Origin: Tricholoma matsutake
Taxonomy: Eukaryota; Basidiomycota; Agaricomycetes; Agaricales; Tricholomataceae
Length of the DNA: 64,000 nt
Reading direction: 5' to 3'
NCBI GenBank assembly: GCA_026075535.2
Contig: AP026543.1
Location: 2,728,001-2,792,000, forward strand
Shown here: positions 33,350 to 45,434 of the stretch, piece by piece
Numbering within the stretch: the stretch's first letter is position 1
How the letters are laid out: each line of letters opens with the position of its first letter
Notes under the pieces: model-generated
The model's database searches: none
What the model was told of the DNA's origin: nothing
Seen by the model: only the letters and a program-made list of their open reading frames with translations
Position numbers and translations under genes: made by a program

Positions 33350-36300
33350 ATGGCATCGCAGTCCCAGAGTTCGTTGGTCAGCGAAAAGACGAGTACGTTC
33401 CCAACTTACTTACTGGCACCTCCCAAATCCTTTCGAACTTCCGATTTCAGCATCCCGTACTAGATCCAATTCAACTACAAGAACTTCTATACGTAACCCG
33501 GTTCTACAAGGTGAGTTAGATATCCTGTCGAAGAGAAGAATTACGTTGAAGGAAAAAAGGCCTTACTAATAGCTCCGATGACGACCCGCAAAGTCCGGAT
33601 AGGATCGCGCAATCCCATCTACGATTGACAGAGTGTGCCATATTTTCTGCTTTCAGTTCAAACTTGACGACTCATGGATGATTTGTAGAAGAGTTAATGC
33701 GTTGAACACCGAGGTACTTGACCATCTGTTACTCATAAATTATGCACATGTCCGAGTTGATTCACCACAGCTACAAGAATTCTCAGATGAATGCCGTCAG
33801 TTAGGAAGATCCTACGCTCTCATTATGTCAGCTCGGACACTGAGAGAAACGCTCGACCGTTTTCTGACACTATTCCATGAGAATGCCAGGCACCTGCCGA
33901 CGTCGCTACCAGTGCATGAGCTTAATTACAACCATTCCGCACATGGTGAAATCGATCCTTCACAGCTCCCTTCTTGCCTCGAACATATGGCTGAAGCATT
34001 CGAGAGGCTCCGCGAACGCCTCTGCGAATTACACGTATACACTGTAAGTTCTTCGTCTTGTGCTTTATATCTCCTACTTAGTTCCCGGTGACCAGGATGA
34101 GAGCGTCCATATATTAAGTTTGTTAGCATCGTTTTCAAAGGATTTGAAAGTAGAACCTTGCATTTTTATGTCCCTCCAGAACTCTTATTTTTTGTTTTTT
34201 GTTTTTGTTTTGACTAGTATCGTGCTACGTGCCTGGATCCTTACCAGGGTAAGCAAACAACATACCCGTCCTCGCACTTGGATAACCCGAACGGGAACGT
34301 CAGGCAACTTGAGTTCGGCTCACATCCGCCTGTACATCTACGAGTTCGCACACGAGATGCGTGAGGATCTAGATAATATTATAACAGCCTTCAAGTTCTT
34401 CAATAAATACGGTAGGCTGCGGGCGCATCTCTAGCCATGATACAACTGACGAAAAGGAACAGGAATGCCTGCGATACGCTACGAGCAGAAGCGAGATGAC
34501 GAGAGCGATCTTAATATGTCTACCATGGCGACATTCTTCTCCGCAGTTTCAGCAACTGTTCTGCAAGCTTCGCTCGGTTCTCAACCTACGGATACCATTC
34601 ATTCAATTGTGAACACTTTTTGGCTCTGTTCGCTAGTTCTCAGTATCGGTGCTGCGCTGAACAGCTTACTTAAACGAGCCACATAGTGCGTTGTTGTTTG
34701 TAATTGGAAATTTAGCTTGTTAACGTGTCATGTGCAGTAGCGCACACTGGCGCCGGCTGCCTCTCTGGGTTGTTGTCTGGATCAGTGGATCAGCTCCGAT
34801 CTTTTTGACACTTTCTATTGCTTGTTTTTCGGCAGGCCTCGTCTTGTTTACATATGCATCCAACCAGGTAAGTGGAGACCGTCTCCGAGTCAGCAGCTTA
34901 TGCACCTAATCGCTTGAAGAAAGGATATACTTCTATTTTGACGATGGTCTGTACCGCTGCAACTACATTCAGTCTTGTTTCAATGTCCACATGGATTGCA
35001 TACAAAAAATGGATTGCTCCTGTCATGCTTTCACGACTGCCGCTGTTAGGACTTGAAACAGGTAACAAGAGCAGGGACAGATTACCGGCGCATGGGACAC
35101 CTGCTCGTACCCTTCCCAGACGCTCGCGGACTGGTTCATTCTCTGAATCCCTCGACTCGTTCATATTCTCAGATAGGTCTTCCGCCCATTCGCCTAGAAT
35201 TTGGAATGCTATTCGATCCTCGTTCCCATCGCCCGATCGCGACCGATGGCAGAGTCCAGTTCGCGACCTCGAAAACGTAGCCCCAGCACAACAGACAGCC
35301 GACCACACTAACCAGCAGCCTCCAAATAGTTTGAGGATGAAAGCAGTTGCGGTTTCTGTAGTGCATTCAGCTACAAGACTGTTCTGGCAGGGGACTGCGC
35401 GGGGTGTTCCTCGGATGGTTCAGACCCCGACAACACCCGATGTCAACAGCTCATTGTCAAGGACCTCATGTATTCCAGTGCCACCCAGCAAGTTCGATTT
35501 CCCCCACCAGCCTCAACGTGTCCTCAAACATGTGCAATGGGAAGTTCGTGATCTTGAGTATTCGCCTGGAGGACTTGTATTAGCCGTCACAAGGTGAGAT
35601 TGATGGTGCTGTTTAACATGCAGCACTTCCCTTTCGAGGCATTAATAAACCTATCCTAGCTTCGACTGTGCCACAAGATCTTCCGTCACTGTGATCTACT
35701 ATGACATAGAGGTGATTTAGGTCAATTAGCCTTGAAGGCATGACAAGAAGATTTTTTAGGCTGATATCCCCCGCATCTCTCGTCATCGACATCTTCAGGG
35801 AAGAATCAGCAAACAAGTTGCTTGGTAGGAAGCTATCTATCGTTTATCAATAGCGATAACATTGCCTTGCCACGGAATAGGTCACGGTATAGGTCGCATC
35901 ATGAAAACATTTTACTTGTACGACTGGATCATAGTATTGATCTGCTTTCAGTTGACACGGTAGGTTCAACTCGTTGGATAACTGCCTGTCATCGACTGAA
36001 CTGGCTATAGAATATGAGCATTTCGTTGAATGGATGCATTAAACGTCAGCAGTCGATAGAGTCGGCCGCCTGGTGTACATCCTCCAGTAAGAGTGAAACC
36101 ACACGGATCGTCTGAAGGTAGTCATTTTGATTTTTAGGTATTCTTTCTGTGGAGGGAAGCATTGTTTTCAAGCTGGTAAGCGTATATTCAGTCTCACGAG
36201 GTATTGCATTCAGCACATTTTACTTCATTAGTCGTTGGATGGTCATGTAGGTGAATTCTTATACGCGGGAGCTTGTTGTAATCACGTTGGGCAGGTAATT

Positions 36301-37353
36301 GCCTCATATAACTTCGTCAATATTCTTGTACGAGATATAGCGATGTTGCCGAATACTGAACTTCTCTTGGTTGTTGGAAGGGTCATGCACAAGGACATGC
36401 TTCCTAAGAATAGCAGAGCCGAGAAACAACTCATACGTAAGTGAAATCATTTGGGTGGACAGTGACGCTGCGTATTGATGTTCCTATTTGCAGTATATGA
36501 CATGAAAAATAAGGAATACAAGAGGTACCATCGCTCCTACGCCTCGCTTAACGTCTGACATGATTGCGAACAGCCGCAATCCTGTCCTTGATGACATGCG
36601 GTACATCACATTAGCGGACCATATTTCATTGAACCGCCTTGGCTTTGGCATACTGGTTGGTCATAAGAACAAAGTAAGTAGCTATTTGTTCGTTTCCCAG
36701 TTTTGTCTTGTCGACACCTCATTTAGAGATCCCCTCAAGTATGGACCTTAATACCTCATCGGGATGGTTCCCATCAATTAAAACCCAACTCGGGCGTTCG
36801 CTTGCGTCCCTTTGACCTCGCAGGACCTGGATATCTTGCCGGTGATCAACAACAGATAATTTCTTGTGTTGACAGTGGTATACTCATCTCGCCCTTGTAG
36901 CTTTGTAGTGACTGAAACTGGTATCTGACAGGCGGAAACATATATATATGGGATCGTGAATCTGGGATCCTCGCGCACCGTATTCCAGCCCAGGTTGTAA
37001 TGGGAGGCCGACGTTGCATCGCGTGGAGTGCTACTCAGGCAAATTCTGTGCATTTTGCAACAGTTGGCAAGAATGAGCTCAGAATCTGGACCGCCACGCA
37101 GACCGATCCCGTGCTACCCTCCGAATCGCCAAGACAGAGTCCGTCCGCATTAACTATACCGCACAGTCCGCTTGCAAGCAGAAATCTACTCACGCCCCTG
37201 GACATTTCAACTTTCAGGAATATAAGTGCGGGAGAGCCCTTGCCATCACCACGCAGTGCTCTCAGTATGAACATACATCCGACAGTACCAGACACGTCGT
37301 CTGAGCCAGATCCAGAGGGGTTTATTAGTATAAAGGTTGAAAAGGCAGACTAG
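33350..37353 (+). CDS. Multi-pass membrane protein with C-terminal WD40 propeller
   Basis: A gene of many exons ends at 37,353. Supported exons include 33451-33510 (HPVLDPIQLQELLYVTRFYK), 33657-34043 and the 34096 exon. Later exons carry NKYGMPAIRYEQKRDDESD, then TM-like FWLCSLVLSIGAALNSLL, PLWVVVWISGSAPIFLTLSI and ILTMVCTAATTFSLVSMS (34,480-35,000). A serine-rich linker leads to WEVRDLEYSPGGLVLAVTS, RDIAMLPNTELLLVVG, NSRAEKQLI, and finally GGNIYIWDRESGILAHRIP and HFATVGKNELRIWTAT. The blade motifs resemble WDR26/Gid7, and the membrane part recalls the fungal DUF6535 region. The start (ATG at 33,350, first intron near 33,377) is tentative. Function unknown; a membrane-anchored scaffold is an inference. 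Confidence 0.7.
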
Positions 37354-37916
37354 AACGGTTTTGCACGTATCGATACTCTTGTACGGTTATCAATGTTTGT
37401 TGTCGACAAATCTTCCTTCATCTGAAAGCTTCATAAATTGTATGGGAGAAATCTCTTTTCCGAAGTAGAGCAATGTCATTTACGACATTATCCGAGTCAG
37501 TAGTAGTAGTAGTAAATACACGCATGGTCCCTAATCAGAAATGCCGGGTTCCGAAGGTTCACACAGGTACATGCAAGCTATATACCCCTGCCTTCGGGCC
37601 ACCTCAATCACCGGAAAACAACCAACAGAAACTGGTAAGTACACCTTTCCTAGCAGACTGAATGGCAGGTTTGAGATACTAGAATAGTCAGCTTGCAGAC
37701 AACACATTATAAGCAGGATAGGATTCAAAGATGGTCAAAACATCATGGACATATGCAGCAAGCAATGATATGGTTGGTCTGTTTGCAATTACATAACACC
37801 TTCAAGCATGTAAGGGCATCACACAGAGCCAGGTCTGACAAAAAGACTGGCATTTCTATCCACATCTTTTCCACAAACACATTTCTGCACAGAACCAGCT
37901 CTTGTACATTCAGAGC
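37354..37916. other. Intergenic region 3' of the membrane-WD40 gene
   Basis: The 3' flank contains a short AGT/GTA run at about 37,498-37,514 and no credible coding frame. It leads into an inverted-repeat element at 37,917. Confidence 0.5.
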
Positions 37917-38057
37917 GTTCACAGTAGCCATTTTTCACGTCATTTTTCATTTCATTTTTCGGATCATTCTGATCATTTTGCTGCCAAACACCCGAAAATG
38001 ATCCAAAAATGAAGCTGAAAATGAGCTGAAAATGGCCCAAAAATGGCTACCGTGAAC
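37917..38057. repeat. 141 bp inverted-repeat (MITE-like) element
   Basis: The ends are GTTCACAGTAGCCATTTTT and, read in reverse, GTTCACGGTAGCCATTTTT. The pairing continues through repeated CATTTTTC/GAAAATG blocks to a central GGATCATT, so the whole piece can fold on itself. Target duplications are not clear (AGAGC before, AACCC after). It carries no gene. Confidence 0.7.
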
Positions 38058-38157
38058 AACCCTATTCTAGAAGTGCATGTTCCAGTGTCTCAATTGCACT
38101 GTTACAAAAACAACATAACTGCTCATCTCTTGGGATATATGATCCACTTGCCCAATG

Positions 38158-38523
38158 TGTTGAGATCTGCTGCACCGAGAATACATGTTTCGATGCTGTT
38201 TGATGTGGTGTGTCATAAGTTTATAGCACACTTTGTGGTGTGTACGTTCCCGTTATCAATTATCCCTTTATCACATCCCTTTCTTCTATACACCATTGTC
38301 ATACTCACAGTATATATATCAGACATAGTAGACACATACACCTCAGTTCATTATACACAGACTGAGGTGAGTAAATATTATTTCATCGATTGCTTATGGT
38401 TACTCACTATACCACTTATAGATTGATTACTCATGTATTCTAGGTATAGTAGTAACTCTAATAAAAGTCTGTTATACACAGACTGAGATTGATTACTCGT
38501 GTATTCTAGGTTGGATCTCTATA
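38158..38523 (+). repeat. Copia-2 5' LTR and adjacent primer site
   Basis: The 366 bp repeat contains TATATATAT, then the CACCTCAGT/ACTGAGGTG hairpin and duplicated GTATTCTAGG strings seen in Copia-1. GGTTATGGGCC at 38,524-38,534 directly follows and is complementary to the initiator tRNA anticodon arm. Confidence 0.92.
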
Positions 38524-38744
38524 GGTTATGGGCCACTTCTGTCATGAGTAGTGACCATAGATATCCCTCCTAGCCACTTGACGATTTTGTGCTTCATCAT
38601 ATTTTTTTGATTGATCAGTGGTGCGATCATTATCTTATCTTATCACACATGTGCCGACAAATTGGGCACATTCCATCTCTTTGTGCCATACTCTCGTCTT
38701 CCCCCATCCCGTTTGCCAATTCTTACTTTCTACCTTGTCCAATC

Positions 38745-39996
38745 ATGACTGTACCCCCAGAAAATAACCCCCCCTCTGTTTCTCTTATAGACTCTCTATG
38801 CAGTATTCGGGGGACAAGCTTGACAAGCTCAAGTCCAACTACAAAGACTGGAGTGAGGACATTACCAACCCCTTGTCTCTGAATGGATTATTCAAATATG
38901 TCATGGGTGACATGGAGCAGCCTCTGGATACTGAGCCACAGGCTTTGTCTAATTGGAAGGCAAATTCCCATTTAGCATACACCTTCCTTGCCTCTGGAGT
39001 GGTGCCTTCGGAGTGCTCTTTCTTGAATCCCTTGAAGTCTGCTAAAGAAACCTGGGAAAGTATCTGTGAATGTCACCAGAAGGAAGGGCCTGTCAGGCAA
39101 GTCACTTTATTGCAACAGGCACTTACTATTCAGTGCACAAAGGAAACACCTCTCCTGGAGACAGCTGAGCACATCTGCATGCTTATTGAGTGAGCATTCA
39201 CTATGGGTACCATTACCTCTGATCTACTGTGTTGTATTGCACTTCTCAACTCTCTCTCTCTTCTCACTTTCCCCATGCTCGTTCCATCATATCCCATGAC
39301 ATTGCAGCAGCTACAGTGTCTGCGCCATATACTTCCAAGGATATTTGCCTTTCCTTGGAGAATGAACAGTCCTTCCTGGAGAATGATGCATGAAATAATC
39401 CATCTTTTCTTGCACTCACCATGACCTCCAGGCCAGCAAAATCATCTGGGGCCATCATTTGTAGCAATTGCAAGCATGCAGGGCATACTACTGAGTACTG
39501 CATCTTGAAAGGAGAGGGGATGGAGGGTAAGACCATTGAGGAGTCAAAGATGGCATGGAGGAAGGCATATGACGTGAAGAAGTCTGGTCCCAAGCCTCTC
39601 AAGCCTGCATCAAAGGTTCCCATTACCATGAAGGACAATAACAGCCAGGAGTTCACTGTCATGATTGACTCCAGCACTCTAAACAATGCTGAGGCTGTTA
39701 TGCATGAGTTTCCTGGCTTAGCTAGTGACCCACTTCTCAGCGCATCTATTGACGAGGCCAAGTATGAGGGGTGGCTTGCAACCAAGGAGGAGTTTACCAC
39801 ATCTATAGACTGGGTTGATAATAACACCCCTGTCGATGAGGACACTTTTGCAGTCACCCCCCTCAATCAGTCCCAACGTACAACCATCTCACTCGATGAC
39901 CACCCATTCTATGTCGACACAGGTGCGACGGTTCATATCACACTGGACCGTTCTGATTTTCTTACACTATGTGCCATTTCACCATGTCACGTATGA
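38745..39996 (+). pseudogene. Copia-2 gag, zinc knuckle and protease
   Basis: ATG at 38,745 (MTVPPENNPPSVSLIDS) is followed by a frameshift near 38,800 into QYSGDKLDKLKSNYKDWSED and NWKANSHLAYTFLASG. After a TGA at 39,193 and further breaks, the frame from 39,421 gives CSNCKHAGHTTEYC (regular CX2CX4HX4C) and the protease active site FYVDTGATVHITLDRS. It shows what Copia-1 lost at its Gypsy-2 junction (equivalent to about 39,892-40,046). Inactive because of the breaks. Confidence 0.88.
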
Positions 39997-40113
39997 GGCA
40001 TCAGTGGATCCTCCATCTCAGCAATCGGTATGGGAGACATAAAACTCTGAATTGCTTGAGGCGCCTCTATCGTCTTATGTGACACACTCTACATTCCCAA
40101 CGCAACAGTCCGC

Positions 40114-41355
40114 TTGATCTCAGTCAGCTCACTCACGAGAGACTCTAACACTGTGGCTCATTTCGATGACTCATCATGCTGGATCACCAATAAATCTACT
40201 GGTGCCCACATAGCCCAAGGCACTCTCTGCTTGGGCAAGAAACTGTACTCTCTCACCCTTCATTCAGCATTGGCAGAACATGCCCTCACCGTCCACTCCA
40301 TGCCCAATATTGTCACCTGGCACAACCGTCTTGGACACATGAACTACCAAGCGTTACAGGACATGGCTAGGAAAGAGACAATTGCAGGTACACCCACACA
40401 GTCCTCTTTCAAACCCCTCAAATGTGAATCTTGCATTCTTGGAAAGCAGACTCATACTCCTGTTCCTAAGAAACACACAGAAGGGGTGGGCCATAGAGCT
40501 AAGCAGAAGCTGGAGAAAGTGTGGGTAGATCTGTCAGGACCACACATTGTAAAGTCACAATCTGGAAATTTGTACATTATGAATATTGTGGACAATTTTA
40601 CTTCTCATCTGTGGTCCATACTGCTTAAGACCAAAGATGACACATATCCAGAGTTAAAAGCATGGGAGCTGATGTGTGAAAAAGAAACACAATTGCAGGT
40701 TGGGACATATATTACTGATAATGGGGAGTTGAAATCAGACGTGATGGAAGCATGGCTTAAAACACATGGAACTGACCATAGGTTTACAGCCCCATACACT
40801 TCAGTGCACATTGGATGGGTCGAGTGCATGCATGAAACACTGATGGGAAAGGCATGTTCTATGCACATCCATGTGAACTTACCGCCTTACCTCTGGGATG
40901 AACTGTACCTGACTGTGTCGCACCTTCACACCAAAACTACCACACATTCATTGCAGGGTTCTACACCTTGGGAGATGTGGCATGAGCAAAAATCAGACTA
41001 CTCCTATATGAGAGAGATTGGGTGCAAGGCATTCATCTTCATTCAGAACCAGAATAATCCCAAGATCTACAAATGGTCAATTGAATGTGTCCTCATTGGC
41101 TACGAACCCAAATCCAAAGCATATCATTGCTATTATTGTGGGACTGGAAAGATCTACAGCTCATACCATGTCAGGTTTATTGAGAGTCATGACAGTCCTG
41201 CACCTGTACCATCTGTGGCTCCAAATCCTTCCCCAGACTATACTATGTCTGAACCATTCCAGGGTGACAATGATCCCTCAAATACCTTCACTCCAATCGA
41301 TCTTGATTATGATGATGACAACGACCTACAGGAGATGACACCTCCCATTGAATGA
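40114..41355 (+). pseudogene. Copia-2 integrase
   Basis: A long open frame contains TWHNRLGHMNYQALQDMA, CESCILGKQTHTPVPKK, KVWVDLSGPHIVKSQSGN, YITDNGELKSD and the third catalytic block (HIGWVECMHETLMGK). In that block the expected ER pair of Copia-1 (VERMHR) reads VECMHE. The C-terminal IYKWSIECVLIGYEPKSKAYH region is kept. The frame ends at a TGA (41,353-41,355), again at a likely arginine. It is probably part of a dead Gag-Pol. Confidence 0.88.
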
Positions 41356-42609
41356 CCCTTAGAAGAAACCCCTACCACACATGCACCTGATGTTCCACCA
41401 GAAATTGTTGGCCCTTGCAGCTCCTCAAGAATTCCAATACCCACAGCAAAACACCCAGGTGGTGGACCACTTACTACCAGACTTGATAATGCAATATGTG
41501 GCTCCAAGGACTCAGCAGAACACATTAAAACACAGCATGCGGAACGGAAGAAAATCCTAGAGGGACTGCATAACATTGTTGCTTCCAATCGATCACCCAC
41601 CGATCATGATTGAGTGATGTCACCTCCTGATCATGATCGACCCAAGGCACTTCAGGAATCATTTGACAACCTTGCACTCGGGGGTGAGGTGCATCAATTA
41701 TATGCCCTGATCTCGGAGATGTCAGAGATAGATCCAGAATTGCTTCAATTTGAAAATGACCCACGTACTTGGGATGAAGCACAGAACTTGATCAATGCCA
41801 AGCATTGGGAGGAGGGTTATCGTGATGAACTCAAGTCATTGCAAGATATGAATGTATATAAACTCATCCCATGCAACTCAGTACCATCTGGGCACTGCAT
41901 ATGTAAAGGTCAACTGGTATTTCACATCAAACGGGATGAGAATGGAACTCCAGTTCATTGGAAGGTACACCTTGTCTTTAAAGGTTTTGAACAGATTTCT
42001 GGCAAGGATTACATGAAGACCACCTCACCTACTGTGCACATGGAATCTTGGCAAATTCTCTTACATATTGCTGCCTCACTTGGTTGGGATGCACAACAAA
42101 TTGATGTCAAGACTGCTTTCCTCTATGGACTTTTACCAGCTGACAAAATTCAGTATATGGAACAACCAGCAGGTTTTGAGGAGTTAGGAAAGGAGGATTG
42201 GGTGTGGGAATTACAATGAGGACTTTACGGTATGAAGCAGAGCAGATGCATCTGGAACCAAATGCTAAACATGCAGATGATAACCTGCAAATCCTGTGTT
42301 TATTATCGGAAGACTGATTCTGGCACCATTATAGCAGCTGTACATGTCGACAACTACTTATCAATTGCCAGTCAGAAAGAAGAGAACGAGCACTTCAAGG
42401 ATCAGATGTGGGAGGTTTGGGCAATTTTGGAGCTTGGGACAGTGCATTTTGTAGTAGGCATTGCCATTTCCTGGGATTGGGAGTGCAGGATGGTTGCATT
42501 ATTGCAGGCAGCGCTGATTGACAAAATTGTTTCTCAATTTGGTCAGACTGATGCCAACCCCTTATCTGCACCAATGGAACCAGGTCAGAAGTTGTGTCGC
42601 ATTGAGTGC

Positions 42610-43605
42610 TGATGATGCTCAACCCGGAAACTCAACCAAAACCAACTAAACTGGTCTTAGGAGATATAACATGAGTCAGAGTAAGGTTGCGAGGTAGTAC
42701 TGAATATCACCGTGCAATCCAAAGGCTGGTAAATGTACTGTAAAACGTTGTGAAGCAGTATTAGGCTGCACAAAGTTCTGCAAAGCTGTCCGAAGTAGCA
42801 CGAAACACTACGAAGCGTTCCGAAATGATATGAAAGAGTTTAGCAGTGATGTGAAGGAGTTCGAGAATCTCTGAAATGGTTTAATGAGTTTGATAGATGG
42901 TGACAATAGTTGAAGGTGAGGTAAGAGACCATGACACAGTAGATAGATGATTGATGAAAGTTTCAAGAAACTTATGTAGCAAAACTACATAGTTTGTAGA
43001 ATACTTGAGCGAGTTTGGACTAAGACTGAGCTAAGACTCAATAGTTAAACCCTTAAGCCAGATGATAGGCAATGTGGGAAGACAATTTCTTGCCTTTATT
43101 GACAGTAAATGCACCAAACTATATATGTTTTAGAGAGATAGTACTAAAAAGGTAAAAGGCCATGAGGCAAAACATGTGGTAAACATCAGGCAGTGAAAAA
43201 GGTGTGGAAATCACAAAGGAAATGAGAAAATGATAAGAAAGAAACGTGCAATATACATGATATATCAAATCTCCTTGTCTTGTGGTTCCAATAAATCATG
43301 AATACATCAAAAAGTGCCTCGATGTGCACTAAGTTGCTAGCTGTTGTGTCTCCTCGTGTTTGTGGTGGTGGGAACACAATGTGTTAGTGTGTGTAATGGT
43401 GGGAACATGTGTTTGAGGTTTGGTACAATAGGAATACGGTGGCCAAAGTTGTTCGAAATGGTTTGAAGTCTTTTGAAACATTTTGAAGTGTGATTTCGTT
43501 GTTTTGTGCATTTGTAAGCATTCACAAAATCATAGGACTTTGTGAAAAATGTGTCTGAGTGTGATTTCTTGTTTTCAGAGCTCAGCTGCCAAAGTGGACC
43601 TATCA
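42610..43605. mobile_element. 996 bp non-coding insertion, TGATGAT family copy 2
   Basis: It begins TGATGATGCTCAACCC and ends GTGGACCTATCA inside Copia-2 RT. Flanks GTGC (42,606-42,609) and GCGC (43,606-43,609) suggest a 4 bp duplication with one change. Internal blocks (GAAGACAATTTCTTGC, TATATATGTTTTAG, CATGAGGCAAAA) match copy 1 at 5778-6945. No coding sequence is visible. The TG...CA ends favour a solo LTR or non-autonomous LTR relic. Confidence 0.78.
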
Positions 43606-43960
43606 GCGCACCACTCTCTCTCCACAGGAGCAGACAAAACTAGCCATGCTACCCTATTGCTCATTGGTTGGCTGTTTGTTGTACCTTGCAATCTCGACCC
43701 ACCCTGATATTTCATTCACAGTTCAACAACTTTCCCAATTCCTTGACTCATACTCTTTCATGCATTGGCGTGCCGCCTTACACCTCGTATGATACCTTAA
43801 AGGGACACACAATCTCACACTTTGCTTGGGAGGGGATAATCCTATCTCATTACTGGCATACACTGACTCTGACTGGGCTAGTTGCCTGAATACTAGACAA
43901 AGTGTTGGTGGATACATGTGCTCGCTTGGGTCTGGAGTGATTTCGTGGACTGCACATAAG

Positions 43961-44667
43961 TGTCAAGAACTGTTCCTCACCCAATCGGAACCCGCATCCA
44001 TCTGACCCTTTTCCGCTTGTTGAACCCAACATTTGTCTACTCCTCCCACTTTTGTTCCTGGACGCCTTGCACTGCCCACACTGCTGTGCACCAGGCCACC
44101 TTGTACAGCACCCACAGCTGCCTTCCCAAGGCTGCCATCTCTATTGCAAATTTGACTATGGATTCCTGTGCGGCTCCCGCTAGGTAATTTATCTATGCAG
44201 TCAAGACACCGCCGCAGTCTTCGTTCCTGTTCCGCCTTTATTCTAGACTACAGTATTTAAGCTTAGTTAGTTTTGCCTTGTATTCCTCAGTTCGTATATT
44301 GACATAGACTCGACTTTAACCTGCCAATCTAAATCTCCTTCTACTCCTACCTCAGTTCTCTAAGAGTCTGAACTCCATTCAACTCAACCTCTAGTCTCCC
44401 TCCAAAGTTCTAATCTCATCTGAACTTAAACCAAGTCCCTCCATACTCCTCCCCGCATTTACCCACACTTCCCCGCTTCTACCTCCCAACCTTCGTCTTG
44501 AAATTAGGACACCAGACGAGGTGAAGGGCACAGCTTCTTACAAGCTGAAGCCAAGTCCTTTCTGTTTTCCCCTCCACATAATCCACCACGACCTGACAAC
44601 CTTCTGCTATCATCACCTGCAGGGTCTGATCGGATTCCAACATACCTTCTAGGATCAGTTCTTAACA
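43961..44667 (+). mobile_element. 707 bp solo LTR in Copia-2 RNase H
   Basis: The sequence starts TGTCAAGAACTG and ends CAGTTCTTAACA, a 12 bp near-perfect inverted end pair. It is flanked by ATAAG at 43,956-43,960 and 44,668-44,672. A TATTTAAG box lies at about 44,254. It separates the SWTAHK and QKTVAAS parts of RNase H, so it arrived after Copia-2. No internal genes remain; recombination between LTRs of an unknown element is the simplest origin. Confidence 0.88.
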
Positions 44668-45073
44668 ATAAGCAGAAAACTGTTGCTGCTTCCTGTGAGG
44701 CCAAATACATTGCTGCTTTTGAAGTGGCAAAGGAATGTATTTGGGTTCATACTCTACTCACCGCAATTTGTTACGCACTCCATGCACCAACCCTGATGCT
44801 CTGTGACAACACAGCATCTATCAGTTTATCTGAGGGCCCTCTTCTTCACTCAAGAGTGAAGCACATTGACATAAATTTCACTTCTTACATGAAAGAGTTC
44901 AATCACAGGAACTCGCCGTATCCTATGTCAATACATGCAATAATATTGCCGATCTCTTCACCAAGGCTCTTGATGTCAAACAATTCACAAGACTTCACAG
45001 CTTTCTGGGTCTGGCCTAATTTTCATTATTCCCCTGATTCCATGTGAGGAAGAGTATTCACAGTGAGGAGGAG

Positions 45074-45434
45074 TGTTGAGATCTGCTGCACCATGAATAC
45101 ATGTTTCGACACTGTTTGATGTGGTGTGTTATTTATAGCACACTTTGTGGTGTGTACGCTCCCCTTATCAATTATCTCTTTATCACATCCCTTTCTTCTA
45201 TACACCATTGTCATACTCACAGTATATATCAGACATAGTAGACACGTACACCTCAGTCCGTTATACACAGACTGAGGTGAGTAGATATTATTTCATCGAT
45301 CACTTACGGTTACTCACTATACCGCTTATAGATTGATTACTCATGTATTCTAGGTATAGTAGTAACTCTAATAATAGTCTGTTATACACAGAACTGAGAT
45401 TGATTACTCATGTATTCTAGATTGGATTTCTATA
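45074..45434 (+). repeat. Copia-2 3' LTR
   Basis: It repeats 38,158-38,523 with scattered changes, is 361 bp long, and ends GATTTCTATA. It contains the same TATA box and CACCTCAGTC/GACTGAGGTG hairpin. Confidence 0.92.

Larger units (their letters stand above)
41614..45047 (+). pseudogene. Copia-2 reverse transcriptase and RNase H, split twice
   Basis: RT is read at 41,614-42,219 (RDELKSLQDMNVYKLIPCN, KVHLVFKGFEQISG, WDAQQIDVKTAFLYGLLP). After a TGA it continues at 42,232-42,609 with AAVHVDNYLSIASQKEEN, where the catalytic HVDD has become HVDN. A 996 bp insertion follows. Coding resumes near 43,606 (QEQTKLAMLPYCSLVGCLLY), is cut again at 43,960 in the RNase H sequence (ISWTAHK), and resumes at 44,668 (QKTVAAS, CDNTASISLSEGPLLHSRVKH). 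The polymerase site and frame are both lost. Confidence 0.88.
38158..45434 (+). mobile_element. Copia-2: diverged relative of Copia-1
   Basis: LTRs at 38,158-38,523 and 45,074-45,434 begin TGTTGAGATCTGCTGCACC and end TCTATA, where CA has become TA. The internal region aligns with Copia-1 throughout: the same GGTTATGGGCC primer site, gag, zinc knuckle, integrase, RT and RNase H. It keeps the protease segment lost in Copia-1. Two insertions split pol (42,610-43,605 and 43,961-44,667). CAATG precedes the 5' LTR, but the same word occurs only four bases beyond the 3' LTR, so the duplication is uncertain. Confidence 0.93.

Noticed and set aside
34180..34215. T-rich run resembling a Pol III terminator
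   Set aside because: It lies in the pyrimidine tract of an intron of the membrane-WD40 gene, before an ACTAG acceptor.
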